A stretch of DNA of 64,000 nucleotides from Telmatobacter sp. DSM 110680 (GTDB lineage: Bacteria > Acidobacteriota > Terriglobia > Terriglobales > Acidobacteriaceae): the NCBI RefSeq assembly GCF_039994875.1, contig NZ_CP121196.1, positions 1,426,001-1,490,000 on the forward strand, in the 5' to 3' direction. The notes beneath the pieces were generated by a model. The model searched no databases, was not told the DNA's origin, and was given only the letters and a program-made list of their open reading frames with translations. How positions within the stretch are numbered: the first letter of the stretch is position 1; the number at the start of each line of letters is the position of its first letter. Positions 1 through 8,764 of this stretch are shown here, one piece after another. The translations under genes were made by a program, and so were the position numbers.

Positions 1-339
1 CTGGCTGTACACCATCTCGTCGGTGATGGAATCCGCCCCGGCAGCATTATCCCCATGCTGCGTTTGCGCTAGCAGATCTTTTATTTCGATCATCACTTCA
101 GGTCTGCTCTGCAGAATTGAAATGATCTGCGATGCAGACAGCGCAACCTGCGTTGAAGGCTCAAAGTCGTCAGAGTTCTCGCTTCTTGAACTGCGATCCG
201 CAGTGTCGGTCGCGGGCGAGCTTGGGGTGGAGGGGCGGGGAACCGTCTGCGCGATGACGATGCTTGAAAAAAGGCACAAGGTCGCAGCAGCACTCGACAC
301 AAGCGCACGGAAATGAGTCTTGCGCCATTGGCTCGTCAT
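1..339 (-). CDS. Secreted protein, N-terminal part only; possible polysaccharide export (SLBB) protein
   Basis: An open frame of 113 codons runs off the left edge, so no stop codon is visible. The ATG at 339-337 overlaps the stop of the upstream nucleotidyltransferase gene as ATGA, which suggests translational coupling. Residues 1-30 look like a Sec signal peptide: basic start (MTSQWRKTHFR), hydrophobic core, then IVIAQ. A Ser/Pro/Thr-rich linker follows, then a helical segment (LSASQIISILQSRPEVMIE) and a conserved-looking ITDEMVYSQ. From memory this resembles the N-terminus of acidobacterial SLBB-type polysaccharide export proteins, which would suit a nucleotidyltransferase neighbour, but the defining domains lie outside the window. 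That the gene is real is much surer than its function. Confidence 0.6.
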   Translation of the reverse strand, partial: MTSQWRKTHFRALVSSAAATLCLFSSIVIAQTVPRPSTPSSPATDTADRSSRSENSDDFEPSTQVALSASQIISILQSRPEVMIEIKDLLAQTQHGDNAAGADSITDEMVYSQ

Positions 340-1613
340 TGCGAAACACCGTCCAGACGGCGCTGCCAGCGAAGCGATTCGATAGCTAACCCAACTCCCT
401 CAGCGACGTGAAAGCGCAGCCGACCAATCACAAATTTTGCTTCATATCTGTACCGCCTCAATCTCGTCAGAAGTCCTTCATCTGTCATCGACCGTGTAAC
501 CCGCGGCGGCCGGTGAATTGGAAACATTAGTCTCCTGCGCGCAACATGTTCGGATGGCGTTGGTGGATAAACCTCTTTGCGCAACAAGAGATAAAGCTTG
601 CTGACAGGCGAGTCAGACAACAGCAAACGGCGGCCGTATAGCTGGATCCAGAGGCAGACAGCGGCAGGCAGTTCGTCCATCGACCAACGTGAAAGTTCGC
701 GCGGTGCGAAAGGCCCAAACATCAGAGTCGTCAATAATGTGGCTGCGCCGATCGCGGTCTTCGCCCCCGGCTCGCAATTAGCGATCGACTCCACTTCCGC
801 CCAAAATGCGGTGTCACTGTGGCGCATGCAAACGTGCCTCCAGTACTCGAGAACCCACGACGCCCGCGTGTGTTCGCCACACATATGCTTGAACAAGTGC
901 TGTCCCTGAAGTACGAAGGCGTCGGCTGCGGAGAGGCAAGGAAGCAACTCACCACGAATGCTCCTGCGTTTCGCGCGCGTCAAACGATCAGCATTAGTTG
1001 CCAGAGACAGCTCATCGATCAGGTGTATCTCAACCGAGCGCTCGGGTCGCACTTGATACAAGTTCTCGAGCGACGAAGTCCCCGATGGGCCGGCCTTGTA
1101 CTCCCAGGTGCAGCCGCTGACGGCGTCCAACGTATATCCAAACGTCGCTAGGCAATCCTTAGTCAACGCGGCGTCCGAATCCCGGACGAGAATGTCGAGG
1201 TCCATCTGGTTACGCAGCGAACTCTCTGGAACTGACTCGAACGGGAGCGATATCCCCTTAAGTACGGCGCATTCGATATTTCTCTGCCGCAGAGCCCGGA
1301 TAAGGTCAGTCAGTTCCGTAAATAAGGAATCGCAACGATCGCGGTTTTCCTCCCAATGCGTACGAAGCTGATTCACGAAGATCGCGGGTACACATGACTC
1401 CAGGTCTAGCGCGATTAGCCGATCAAGAAAATACAAAGAAAGACCACTCACGTCTAGCCAGTACTTCGCTCGCAGCCAGTCGTTCAGCTTGAACTCCCCC
1501 AGTCGGGCACGAAGCGCCGGCGCAGGCTCATAGAAGCTTGCGATAACAGACTCTTTCAGGCGAAGGGCTCGCCGAGTTTGCTTTGTCTCGATTTGAATCG
1601 GTCCAATATTCAT
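336..1613 (-). CDS. Nucleotidyltransferase family protein (PF14907-like)
   Basis: The product is 425 residues. A minimal nucleotidyltransferase core sits near residues 115-145: VLKG at 117-120, then R-N-Q-M-D-L-D with the paired acidic residues D138 and D140 expected to bind metal. This layout (helical N-terminus, VLKG, RxxxDxD, long C-terminal helical region) matches the uncharacterised nucleotidyltransferase family PF14907. That family is often found in exopolysaccharide and peptide-modification loci; its substrate is unknown. The protein is cytoplasmic, with no signal or membrane segment. It shares an ATGA overlap with the truncated secreted gene downstream and lies 5 bp after the cytochrome gene, so all may be co-transcribed. 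Confidence 0.8.
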   Translation of the reverse strand: MNIGPIQIETKQTRRALRLKESVIASFYEPAPALRARLGEFKLNDWLRAKYWLDVSGLSLYFLDRLIALDLESCVPAIFVNQLRTHWEENRDRCDSLFTELTDLIRALRQRNIECAVLKGISLPFESVPESSLRNQMDLDILVRDSDAALTKDCLATFGYTLDAVSGCTWEYKAGPSGTSSLENLYQVRPERSVEIHLIDELSLATNADRLTRAKRRSIRGELLPCLSAADAFVLQGQHLFKHMCGEHTRASWVLEYWRHVCMRHSDTAFWAEVESIANCEPGAKTAIGAATLLTTLMFGPFAPRELSRWSMDELPAAVCLWIQLYGRRLLLSDSPVSKLYLLLRKEVYPPTPSEHVARRRLMFPIHRPPRVTRSMTDEGLLTRLRRYRYEAKFVIGRLRFHVAEGVGLAIESLRWQRRLDGVSQ

Positions 1614-1618
1614 AAGCC

Positions 1619-2116
1619 TCAGTGGCTGTACATCTCTGGTTCGCCCGCAGTGCCGGCGGGAGGCAGGTGTCGCAGATAAATGACAATGGACCAGATTTCC
1701 TCGTCGCTAAGAGTCCCTTTCGATCCCGGCATGCCCGAAGGCCAGATGCCGTTGTCGATCACCCACTTCAGTTGGCCGTCGGTGTAACTTTGAATCTCAG
1801 CAGAAGCAAGCGATGGAACGGGAGGCGACATCCGGTCCGCAAATGGCACCCCCGTGTTCTGTCCATCCATTCCGTGGCATGCGACGCAATAGTGGGAGAA
1901 AGCTTCTTTCCCGTCGGCCAGAGTTTCGGGTGATAACCTGATCGGATTTCTCTGACTTCTGTTCCCCACGAACAGGTTGTGCTTCATTCTCAGCATGACC
2001 CGGTCTTCAATGACGCCGGGCCGCTGGGCCTTCATTCCGTGAGCCACAATGAACAAGGGCCACACGGAAAGTCCAAGGACGAAGATCAGTACAGAAATCA
2101 AAATCCACCGGATCAT
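1619..2116 (-). CDS. Membrane-anchored c-type cytochrome, single haem
   Basis: The start is the ATG at 2116, directly after the stop of the cupredoxin gene (TAG-AG-ATG); longer versions of the frame would overlap that gene. The 165-residue product begins with an uncleaved-looking membrane segment (residues 1-25, MIRWILISVLIFVLGL) and has one haem site, CVACH at 77-81. A downstream GMPGSKG (about residue 130) offers the distal Met, and a helix typical of class I cytochrome c closes the domain (LSDEEIWSIVIYLRHL). It should face the periplasm and carry electrons to or from the adjacent CuA protein. No catalytic oxidase subunit is nearby, so its partner complex is unknown. Confidence 0.85.
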   Translation of the reverse strand: MIRWILISVLIFVLGLSVWPLFIVAHGMKAQRPGVIEDRVMLRMKHNLFVGNRSQRNPIRLSPETLADGKEAFSHYCVACHGMDGQNTGVPFADRMSPPVPSLASAEIQSYTDGQLKWVIDNGIWPSGMPGSKGTLSDEEIWSIVIYLRHLPPAGTAGEPEMYSH

Positions 2117-2118
2117 CT

Positions 2119-2550
2119 CTATCCCACCACGTGAATGGTCAGCGTCATCTGCCCGTGACCGGATCCGCAAAACACTGAGCAATGACCGACAAATGTACCA
2201 GTTATTGAAGGAGTGAAACTCATCTCCGCACTCTTTCCTTTTCCTGCATGCAGATCAAGATTGAGTTCTCGAATGCGAACTCCATGAGCAACATCCTCGC
2301 TCGTCAACACCAGATCTACGGCTTCACCTTTCTTCAACGTGATTTCGGCCGGCTCGAACGCGAATCTTTTCGCGATCACTTCAACGCGGTGTGGACTGGC
2401 CGGCGTTGCAGTGGAAGTGCACATGAAGACCAGGAGAAGCACAGTTACCAAGACTCGAGATATAAGCGCGATTCTCCGGTATGGATGGTCCTTTTCAACT
2501 AAGCTGGTATGCTCCGTTCCAAAGAACTCCCTCTGAAAATTGATCGGCAC
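2119..2550 (-). CDS. Membrane-anchored cupredoxin with a complete CuA site (oxidase subunit II-like)
   Basis: I chose the GTG at 2550 because GGAG lies five bases upstream; the frame stays open to an ATG at 2628 but has no good ribosome site there. The 143-residue product has a membrane segment at about 27-45 and then one cupredoxin domain. The ligands look complete: His89 (DVAHG), then C124-xxx-C128-xxx-H132-xx-M135, the CuA pattern of cytochrome oxidase subunit II and NosZ. There is no N-terminal helical hairpin of a true subunit II and no subunit I or III gene nearby. It probably passes electrons to or from the adjacent cytochrome c in the periplasm. Confidence 0.8.
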   Translation of the reverse strand: MPINFQREFFGTEHTSLVEKDHPYRRIALISRVLVTVLLLVFMCTSTATPASPHRVEVIAKRFAFEPAEITLKKGEAVDLVLTSEDVAHGVRIRELNLDLHAGKGKSAEMSFTPSITGTFVGHCSVFCGSGHGQMTLTIHVVG

Positions 2551-2830
2551 AATGACTCCGGCGTTTGTATTGTCTTCATGACTTGCGACACTGATTAACC
2601 TAGTGCACTCTCGCAAAGGGGGTGTCATGCATGTGTCAGTGGATTGTCATGACTTTGTCGCTTACTCTGGCGATTGATTGAAAGTGCACTTTTTTCTCAG
2701 CCTTCTCAGACGCTATCGCGATTCAGACGAGATTTGCTTTTGGCAGACTGTCGCTTCCGATGACATTCCGCTGACAAAGAGAAGACTCTCCATTGACACC
2801 CTGAGAATCTACCGAAGATACGGTAGAGCC
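2551..2830. promoter_or_regulatory. Divergent intergenic region with paired repeats
   Basis: This gap separates the cytochrome/cupredoxin genes (minus) from the porin-like/cytochrome genes (plus). TCATGACTT occurs at 2576-2584 and again at 2647-2655, 71 bases apart. The palindrome AGTGCACT occurs at 2602-2609 and 2683-2690, 81 bases apart. A GTGTCATGCATG palindrome-like stretch lies between them near 2632. The layout is that of a shared divergent control region, but I cannot name the regulator and see no convincing -35/-10 pair. Confidence 0.4.
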
Positions 2831-3889
2831 ATGTTGCTAAGCGCGCATCTGTCGATCACCTTGCGTTCAAGCGCTCGAAACCTCGGAGTCGTTTGCGCAA
2901 TTCTGTTGTGCCTGATTCCGGCTCTATCGGCTCAAGACAAGCCTCTAATTTCGGGAGGGGTTGGATTGGTAACCAGCACGAATGGCGGGAACACAACCTA
3001 CATACCGGTCATCTCCCCTTTGCTAGCCGCGCCGCTGGGGAATCATCTCCTCGTCGAGAGCCGCGCCACCATCCTTGACTCGTACTTTCCCAAGGGAAAT
3101 GGTCAGCCGGGATATACCAGTTCTTCGTTTCTGGGTCTTTCCTATCTCCAGTTGAATTACCTCGCGAATTCGCACATGACTGTGGTGGCAGGAGAGTTTC
3201 TAACTCCGTTCGGCACTTACAACGAGAGACTGACACCTATATGGATAAGTAACTTTGAAAGTGCTCCACTTACCTTCTCTCTCGGCACCATGAACTCGGG
3301 TTCGAGCGTCGGCGGCATGCTGCGCGGGTCAGGGGTTTCCACGAACAGTATCTCCCTCGACTACGCCGGCTACTTCTCGGCCGCAAGCACGAACGAGCAG
3401 TTCAACTCCCAGCGTTCAGCCGGAGGAAGAGCCGCTTTGTATTTGCCAGAGGCTCGCTTGGAGATTGGCGCTTCGTACAATCGCCGTCTGCAGGATCAGC
3501 ACCAGAACTTCATTGGCCTGCACCTTTGGTGGGAGCCGGCCGACGCCTTGGTCAAGTTTCGTTCAGAGTATGCCCACGGTCAGCATGCCCAAGGTTATTG
3601 GATGGAATCGGAGTTTCATTTGACGCGGGCCACGGATGCGAATACATTCCGCCGCGGATTTCAGCCGGTGGTCCGCTGGCAACAGACGTTCCGAAGTAGT
3701 CCCGACTCCAGTGATGAGCTGCCTTCCGCCGATACAAATCGCGCCGACTTTGGACTTGACTATCTCTTTCCGCACGAAGTCAGGATCAACACAAGCTATT
3801 CCCGCCAGTTTGCTTCTACAGGGAATCGCAACATATGGCAGACCGGCCTTGTTTACCGATTCCTATTTCCGACGTGGAGAAGCAAATGA
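2831..3889 (+). CDS. Outer-membrane beta-barrel protein, porin-like
   Basis: The preferred start is the ATG at 2831, which yields a signal peptide ending LIPALSAQ at about residue 35; the frame extends upstream to a TTG at 2678, but that would put a long charged stretch before the signal. The mature part alternates hydrophobic and polar residues as in a beta-barrel, with phrases such as VVAGEFLTPFGTYNERL typical of porin-like proteins that pair with periplasmic redox systems. The last residues (GLVYRFLFPTWRSK) are aromatic but do not end in the usual terminal Phe. Its stop overlaps the start of the next cytochrome gene (ATGA), which implies coupled translation. Confidence 0.7.
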   Translation: MLLSAHLSITLRSSARNLGVVCAILLCLIPALSAQDKPLISGGVGLVTSTNGGNTTYIPVISPLLAAPLGNHLLVESRATILDSYFPKGNGQPGYTSSSFLGLSYLQLNYLANSHMTVVAGEFLTPFGTYNERLTPIWISNFESAPLTFSLGTMNSGSSVGGMLRGSGVSTNSISLDYAGYFSAASTNEQFNSQRSAGGRAALYLPEARLEIGASYNRRLQDQHQNFIGLHLWWEPADALVKFRSEYAHGQHAQGYWMESEFHLTRATDANTFRRGFQPVVRWQQTFRSSPDSSDELPSADTNRADFGLDYLFPHEVRINTSYSRQFASTGNRNIWQTGLVYRFLFPTWRSK

Positions 3890-4209
3890 AGATGATTGCG
3901 TTCAGTCGTAGATTCTGCGTGGCCATGGTCGGCACATTGGGTCTTATTGCAGCCCTGCCAGCGCTCTCCGCCTCGAAGTTCCAACCGCTAGATTCCCAAC
4001 CTCGCGCAAAGCAGAGCGACCACAAAAACGCTGGCGTGGCGAATTCAGGCGACGGTGAAAAGAAATTCAAGCAGAACTGTTCTCGATGCCACGAGGCTCC
4101 GCAAAATCTATCGCCCAGCATATCCGGAACCGTCCTTCGGCACATGCGAGTACGCGCTTCGCTCAGTCAGCAGGACGAACGCGACATCCTTAAATTTCTC
4201 AACCCTTGA
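3886..4209 (+). CDS. Small periplasmic c-type cytochrome
   Basis: The start ATG at 3886 overlaps the stop of the porin-like gene by four bases. Residues 1-30 form a signal peptide (MKMIAFSRRF...LPALSAS). One haem site is present, CSRCH at 65-69, followed by a short C-terminal domain with HMRVRA and the helix LSQQDERDILKFL. At 107 residues it is shorter than most class I cytochromes c. Translational coupling to the barrel protein suggests that the two act together, for example as a redox partner held near the outer membrane; that is inference. Confidence 0.8.
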   Translation: MKMIAFSRRFCVAMVGTLGLIAALPALSASKFQPLDSQPRAKQSDHKNAGVANSGDGEKKFKQNCSRCHEAPQNLSPSISGTVLRHMRVRASLSQQDERDILKFLNP

Positions 4210-4271
4210 TGAACAATCGTGCAGCTCTCAGGAGTTGCGATTCAACACCTTCTCAATTTAGGGGACTTGAC

Positions 4272-7200
4272 ATGAAACTGAATTTGCTGAGTCGCTGTTC
4301 GTTCGCGATCGTTGCAAGCTGTCTCTCTGTAAGCGCGGCTTTGAGCCAGGCTCCCGGGACGGGCGCAATCACGGGGTCCGTTTTCGATCCTGCAGGCGCC
4401 GTTATTCAACACGCGCAGGTGACCGTCACTAATGAAGACACAGAGGCCAAAAGATCAGGCTCAACGGATGCGGCCGGCTCGTTTACCTTCCCCCTGCTCA
4501 CTCCCGGCACGTATACCGTGACCGCCCAATCAGCGGGATTTAGCGAGAAGACTGCTGAAACCGTCAACGTCGTTGTCAGCGAGACAAGTATCGTCGACTT
4601 TCACCTGACCGTGTCGCAAGTCGGCGTGAGTCTGAATGTTCAAGCTGGATCAGAACTCGCACAGAGCGAGAGTTCGGCGCTCGGGCGCGCGGTCGACCAG
4701 CAAACCATCGAAGCTCTTCCTCTCTCCAATCGCAACTACACGCAGATCCTGTCGCTCTCACCAGGCATCGTTGTTGAACTGCCTAATGCAACTGCCATTG
4801 GCAGGGGGTCGCAGGACGTTACAGCGAACGGCAACAAAACGACTGGCAACAATATTCAGTTCAACGGCATTGATGCCAACAACCTATCGCAGAATTCTGC
4901 CGCAAATGACGGCGAAGAGGTTGGCGTAGCCGCTCCGGCGCCCGATACGATATTGGAATTCAAAGTGCAGACGGGCAACTACGACGCTACCTATGGCAGA
5001 GGTACCGGAGCCAATGTCGACGTCGTCAGCAAAACCGGGACAAACAAATATCACGGCACGTTGTGGGAGTTTCTCCGCAACGATATGTTCAATGCGAACA
5101 CGTTTTTCTCGAAACTCACAAACCAGCCTCGACCCGTACTGAAACAAAACCAGTTCGGCGGGGCGTTTGGTGGTCCAATCCTCCGCGACAAGGTTTTCAT
5201 TTTTGGCGCGTACCAGGGGCTTCGCTCCAGCAACGGCCTGGGTAATCAGGTTACAGTCAATCTCCCGCAACTTACTTCCGATCGTTCTGCTCAAACTCTC
5301 GGTGTTCAATTCTGTGCCTATCCAACAGCGGCGGGCGGCCAACAGATTGCATGCGATGGATCCAACATCAATCCTGTTGCTCTGGCACTCCTCAATTTCA
5401 AGCTCCCAAACGGAAAGTTCGCCGTGCCAAGCCCGCAGATCAAGCTTCCTTCAACGGATCCGACGCAGATGCCGATTGGGGAATCCACTTATTCGCTGCC
5501 AGCGAAGTACAACGAAGACCAGTTCACACTTAACGTAGATCAGACTCTTTCGCCAAAGAATCAATTCGCTGCGAGGTTCTTCTACTCGCGCGCGCCGTTA
5601 GTCGAGCCATTCTCGCCTAACGCGGCCACTGTGCCCGGATGGCCCACCACAGAACTCGATCAGAATACGATGCTCGTGCTTTCCGATACGCATGTCTTCA
5701 ATCCTCGTCTGGTCAATATTGCCCGATTTGGTTTCATGCGATTCGATGGGGATTCCGCCGTTACTAATCCCGTCTTCACGACGGATCTCGGCACCCAGTC
5801 TCCGACGGGTACTTCGGGCGCGAAAATCCCTGCCCCGGGAATCACCGTCGATGGACTTTTCACCGTCGGCGATGCCGGCACACCGTACCAGTGGCAGGTC
5901 ACCAATAGCTTCATCTGGCAGGACACCGTCTCTCTCACCAGGCGTAACCACGCTGTTCGTTTCGGCGCAGAGGCAAAGCGCCACCAGGTCGACGTTAACG
6001 CTCCATTTTCTACTGATGGACTTCTCGACATTCGCACTTTCCCAGATTTCCTTCTCGGCGAAAGTGCTGCCCAAAACGGAAGCCCCACCGGCAGTAGTAA
6101 CGTGAGTTTGAGCAACGGAAGCTCAGGTCTCTTCCGTAAAGACGAGCGCTACATTGATCTCGCGGCGTTCGCACAGGATGACATCAGGCTCTCAAATCGC
6201 GTGATGTTAAACGCCGGCCTTCGCTACGAAATCTTTGGCGCTCCATCCGACATCAACGGGAGGCTCGTTACGTTCGATCCTTCCATTGCCACCAAAAGCG
6301 CGCCAAACGAAGGAACACTCAGCGGATTTGTTGTGCCTTCGAATTTCAAAGGCCTGGTCCCTGACGGGGTTCTCAAATCCTCGATCCCAGGCCTCTTCCC
6401 TACTCGCAAGTTGGACTTTCAGCCCCGCGTCGGACTGGTTGTTCGTCTCTCCCAGCAGCCAACCATCCTTCTCCGCGGCGGCTACGGACTCTACTTTGAC
6501 AGGCTCTCCGCGGGCCTTGCTGAACAGTTACTGGCTGTCGAACCGTTTTCGGTATTTCAGTTTTTTGCCGGTTCGTCCAACGCAGGAGCAACACTGCAGC
6601 AGCCGTTCGTTCCCCAACTCCCGCCAAACAATGCTTATCCCACCTTCGTTCCGCGCATCCCGGGCGGAGGTCCAAGCCTCACTGCTATCGCTCGAAATAT
6701 GGTGAATCCATACACAGCGGAGTACAACCTCAACACGCAGATCGCATTCGCCCACGACTTCCTTCTCGAAGTTGGATACGTGGGCACGCGTTCTCTCCAC
6801 GAGGCCGGTTGCGTCGAATTCAACCAGGCAATGCTGGCCAGCCCGACAAATCCGGTGAATGGAGAGACAACCAACTCCGCGGCGAATGTTATCCAGCGCC
6901 TGCCGTTTGCTGGAATAAGTCCCGGCTCTCTTTTGTGCGAATCTTCTTTCAACGCGAATTACAACTCATTGCAGACCAGCGTTACCAAGCGTCTGAGTCA
7001 CGGTTTGGAGTTTTTAGGCAGTTACACCTGGTCAAAGAACCTTGACCAGACCAGTGGCTCATCGGGCAGTGAGGTATTCGAAACTCATCTCGTCACCAAT
7101 GATCAAACCAATTTCAGACAGGCTTATGGGCTCACCGACTTCGATCGCACCCATCGCGCTGTACTGAGCCTGGTCTATAACACTTCGTTCGCGCGACACT

Positions 7201-7718
7201 TGCCGGGCCTGTTATCGCGTGCCGTCGGCAACTGGCAGATCTCGGCTCTGGCAGTTGCTCAAAGCGGAACGCCAATCACAATCCTGGACGATAGCGCAGG
7301 CAGCGTCTACGGAAACTATCCTTTTGAAAACCGCGCTCAGCTCGTCGGCGGGATCAAGCCAACAACTTCCGGTTCAATGTATTCGCGGGTTCTTACCACC
7401 TATCTGAATGCCGCCGCATTTACGTCAGCGCCGGAAGCACCCAACGGCACAGGGCCCGGTGACACCGATTTTGGAAACAGCGGCGAGGGCCTGGTACGCG
7501 GTCCCGGCCAGCGCAATATCGACATGGCGATCGAGCGAACCATTCCGCTCACGGAATCGCATCACGTAAATATTCGTGGTGAGTTCTTTAACTTGACCAA
7601 CACCACGAACTTCAACAATCCGAACAGTAACGTCAGTTCGGGACCCTCATTCGGTGTCATCAATTCCACGTCGACAAATCCGCGCATCATCCAGCTCGCG
7701 CTCAAGTATCAGTTTTGA
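4272..7718 (+). CDS. TonB-dependent receptor, Oar-like, with carboxypeptidase-regulatory domain
   Basis: The start is the ATG at 4272, with AGGGGA eight bases upstream; the frame extends to 4206 without a better site. The 1148-residue product has a signal peptide (to about residue 25), then a carboxypeptidase-regulatory-like beta-sandwich (about 30-110: TGSVFDPAGAVI ... FPLLTPGTYTVTAQSAGF), a TonB plug (about 130-260) and a long barrel ending LALKYQF with the usual terminal Phe. This large architecture is strongly expanded in acidobacteria and imports large substrates such as glycans, peptides or siderophores. The substrate is not evident. It lies 33 bp upstream of the kinase and MFS genes on the same strand. 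Confidence 0.93.
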   Translation: MKLNLLSRCSFAIVASCLSVSAALSQAPGTGAITGSVFDPAGAVIQHAQVTVTNEDTEAKRSGSTDAAGSFTFPLLTPGTYTVTAQSAGFSEKTAETVNVVVSETSIVDFHLTVSQVGVSLNVQAGSELAQSESSALGRAVDQQTIEALPLSNRNYTQILSLSPGIVVELPNATAIGRGSQDVTANGNKTTGNNIQFNGIDANNLSQNSAANDGEEVGVAAPAPDTILEFKVQTGNYDATYGRGTGANVDVVSKTGTNKYHGTLWEFLRNDMFNANTFFSKLTNQPRPVLKQNQFGGAFGGPILRDKVFIFGAYQGLRSSNGLGNQVTVNLPQLTSDRSAQTLGVQFCAYPTAAGGQQIACDGSNINPVALALLNFKLPNGKFAVPSPQIKLPSTDPTQMPIGESTYSLPAKYNEDQFTLNVDQTLSPKNQFAARFFYSRAPLVEPFSPNAATVPGWPTTELDQNTMLVLSDTHVFNPRLVNIARFGFMRFDGDSAVTNPVFTTDLGTQSPTGTSGAKIPAPGITVDGLFTVGDAGTPYQWQVTNSFIWQDTVSLTRRNHAVRFGAEAKRHQVDVNAPFSTDGLLDIRTFPDFLLGESAAQNGSPTGSSNVSLSNGSSGLFRKDERYIDLAAFAQDDIRLSNRVMLNAGLRYEIFGAPSDINGRLVTFDPSIATKSAPNEGTLSGFVVPSNFKGLVPDGVLKSSIPGLFPTRKLDFQPRVGLVVRLSQQPTILLRGGYGLYFDRLSAGLAEQLLAVEPFSVFQFFAGSSNAGATLQQPFVPQLPPNNAYPTFVPRIPGGGPSLTAIARNMVNPYTAEYNLNTQIAFAHDFLLEVGYVGTRSLHEAGCVEFNQAMLASPTNPVNGETTNSAANVIQRLPFAGISPGSLLCESSFNANYNSLQTSVTKRLSHGLEFLGSYTWSKNLDQTSGSSGSEVFETHLVTNDQTNFRQAYGLTDFDRTHRAVLSLVYNTSFARHLPGLLSRAVGNWQISALAVAQSGTPITILDDSAGSVYGNYPFENRAQLVGGIKPTTSGSMYSRVLTTYLNAAAFTSAPEAPNGTGPGDTDFGNSGEGLVRGPGQRNIDMAIERTIPLTESHHVNIRGEFFNLTNTTNFNNPNSNVSSGPSFGVINSTSTNPRIIQLALKYQF

Positions 7719-7750
7719 GGCGTAACTTGAGATCGAGAGAGTAACCCATC

Positions 7751-8764
7751 ATGATGACAATCGAAGAAATTCGGGTCGCTTGCGCTCGCTCTGAACCAGT
7801 GCACCTGGGTGATCCGGCTCTCGCGCGTTTTAGCATGCCTCTGTGCGAAACGTTCTATCCTCTCGGCTTCCCACTGCAAATTGAAACCAACTCCGAGGAG
7901 GTTCTAAACTGTGCGGCAGCCAGTTGGCAGGGCTTCGTGAAGCTCTTCGATACCCAGCCACTTCGGCTGCGCATTGGCGTTCGAACTGCAGCTTCATCGG
8001 ATTGTCCACCCGCACCCGTCTGCAAAATTCAACAACATCTGGCCACCAACATTGCCGATCCTGACAATTTTTCCGTTATCGATCTTTCCAAGGGTTTTGC
8101 TTCCATATGGCTGACCCAGGCGGCTGTGGCGCACCGTAGTTATCTGCGGTATTTCTTTCTTGAGTCCGCAGCGATGTGCCTGCTCGGTACTTCGCACACA
8201 ACCGCCGTCCATGCGGCGTGCGTTGAATACAAAGGATGCGGCATTCTTCTCTGCGGCGACTCCGGTGCGGGTAAATCGTCGCTCTCCTATGCCTGTGCAC
8301 GTGCAGGCTGGACATACATTACGGATGACGCAAGTTTCCTCGTAAACAGCCGCAACGATCGACTCGTCGTAGGGAATTGCAACCAGGCTCGCTTTCGTCC
8401 TTCTGCCGTCGAACTCTTCTCAGAGCTTACCGGCAAAGAGATCATCCAGCGGGCTCAGGTCGGCAAGCCTTCGATAGAGTTCAATACTCAGACTCTCCGC
8501 GACGTATCCGTCTCCTTCACTTCGCACATCAACCATGTGGTCTTCATCAACCGTCGAAACGTGAGACGGCAAGAACTGGTCGAATTTCCCCACGAGGTCG
8601 CGAAATATTCAATGCTCCAGGTACTTTTCAGCCTGCCTGATACCATGCTCGTCCAAATCGCGATGATCGAACGCCTCCTCGACTGTGGCCCGCTCGAACT
8701 CCGATATCACGATTTCACCTGGGCGGTCGAACGACTTGAGCACCTCGCGGAGAGGGGCTTTTAG
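7751..8764 (+). CDS. HPr kinase-like (HprK C-terminal domain) protein
   Basis: The product is 337 residues. The C-terminal half matches the HPr kinase/phosphorylase fold: a P-loop GDSGAGKSS at 169-177 (Lys175), preceded by the beta-strand CGILLC and followed by TYITDDASFLV, which supplies an acidic pair in the position expected for metal or base. No HPr or other PTS protein is encoded nearby, so a role as a kinase of a small molecule or peptide is more likely than canonical HprK function. Known HprK-related kinases occur in peptide-modification and transport clusters. Its stop overlaps the GTG start of the MFS gene (TAGTG), so the two are coupled. Confidence 0.75.
   Translation: MMTIEEIRVACARSEPVHLGDPALARFSMPLCETFYPLGFPLQIETNSEEVLNCAAASWQGFVKLFDTQPLRLRIGVRTAASSDCPPAPVCKIQQHLATNIADPDNFSVIDLSKGFASIWLTQAAVAHRSYLRYFFLESAAMCLLGTSHTTAVHAACVEYKGCGILLCGDSGAGKSSLSYACARAGWTYITDDASFLVNSRNDRLVVGNCNQARFRPSAVELFSELTGKEIIQRAQVGKPSIEFNTQTLRDVSVSFTSHINHVVFINRRNVRRQELVEFPHEVAKYSMLQVLFSLPDTMLVQIAMIERLLDCGPLELRYHDFTWAVERLEHLAERGF

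Noticed and set aside
23..316. Plus-strand 97-codon frame at the left edge
   Set aside because: The minus-strand frame over the same bases has a signal peptide and an ATGA overlap with the upstream gene, so the plus frame is its shadow.
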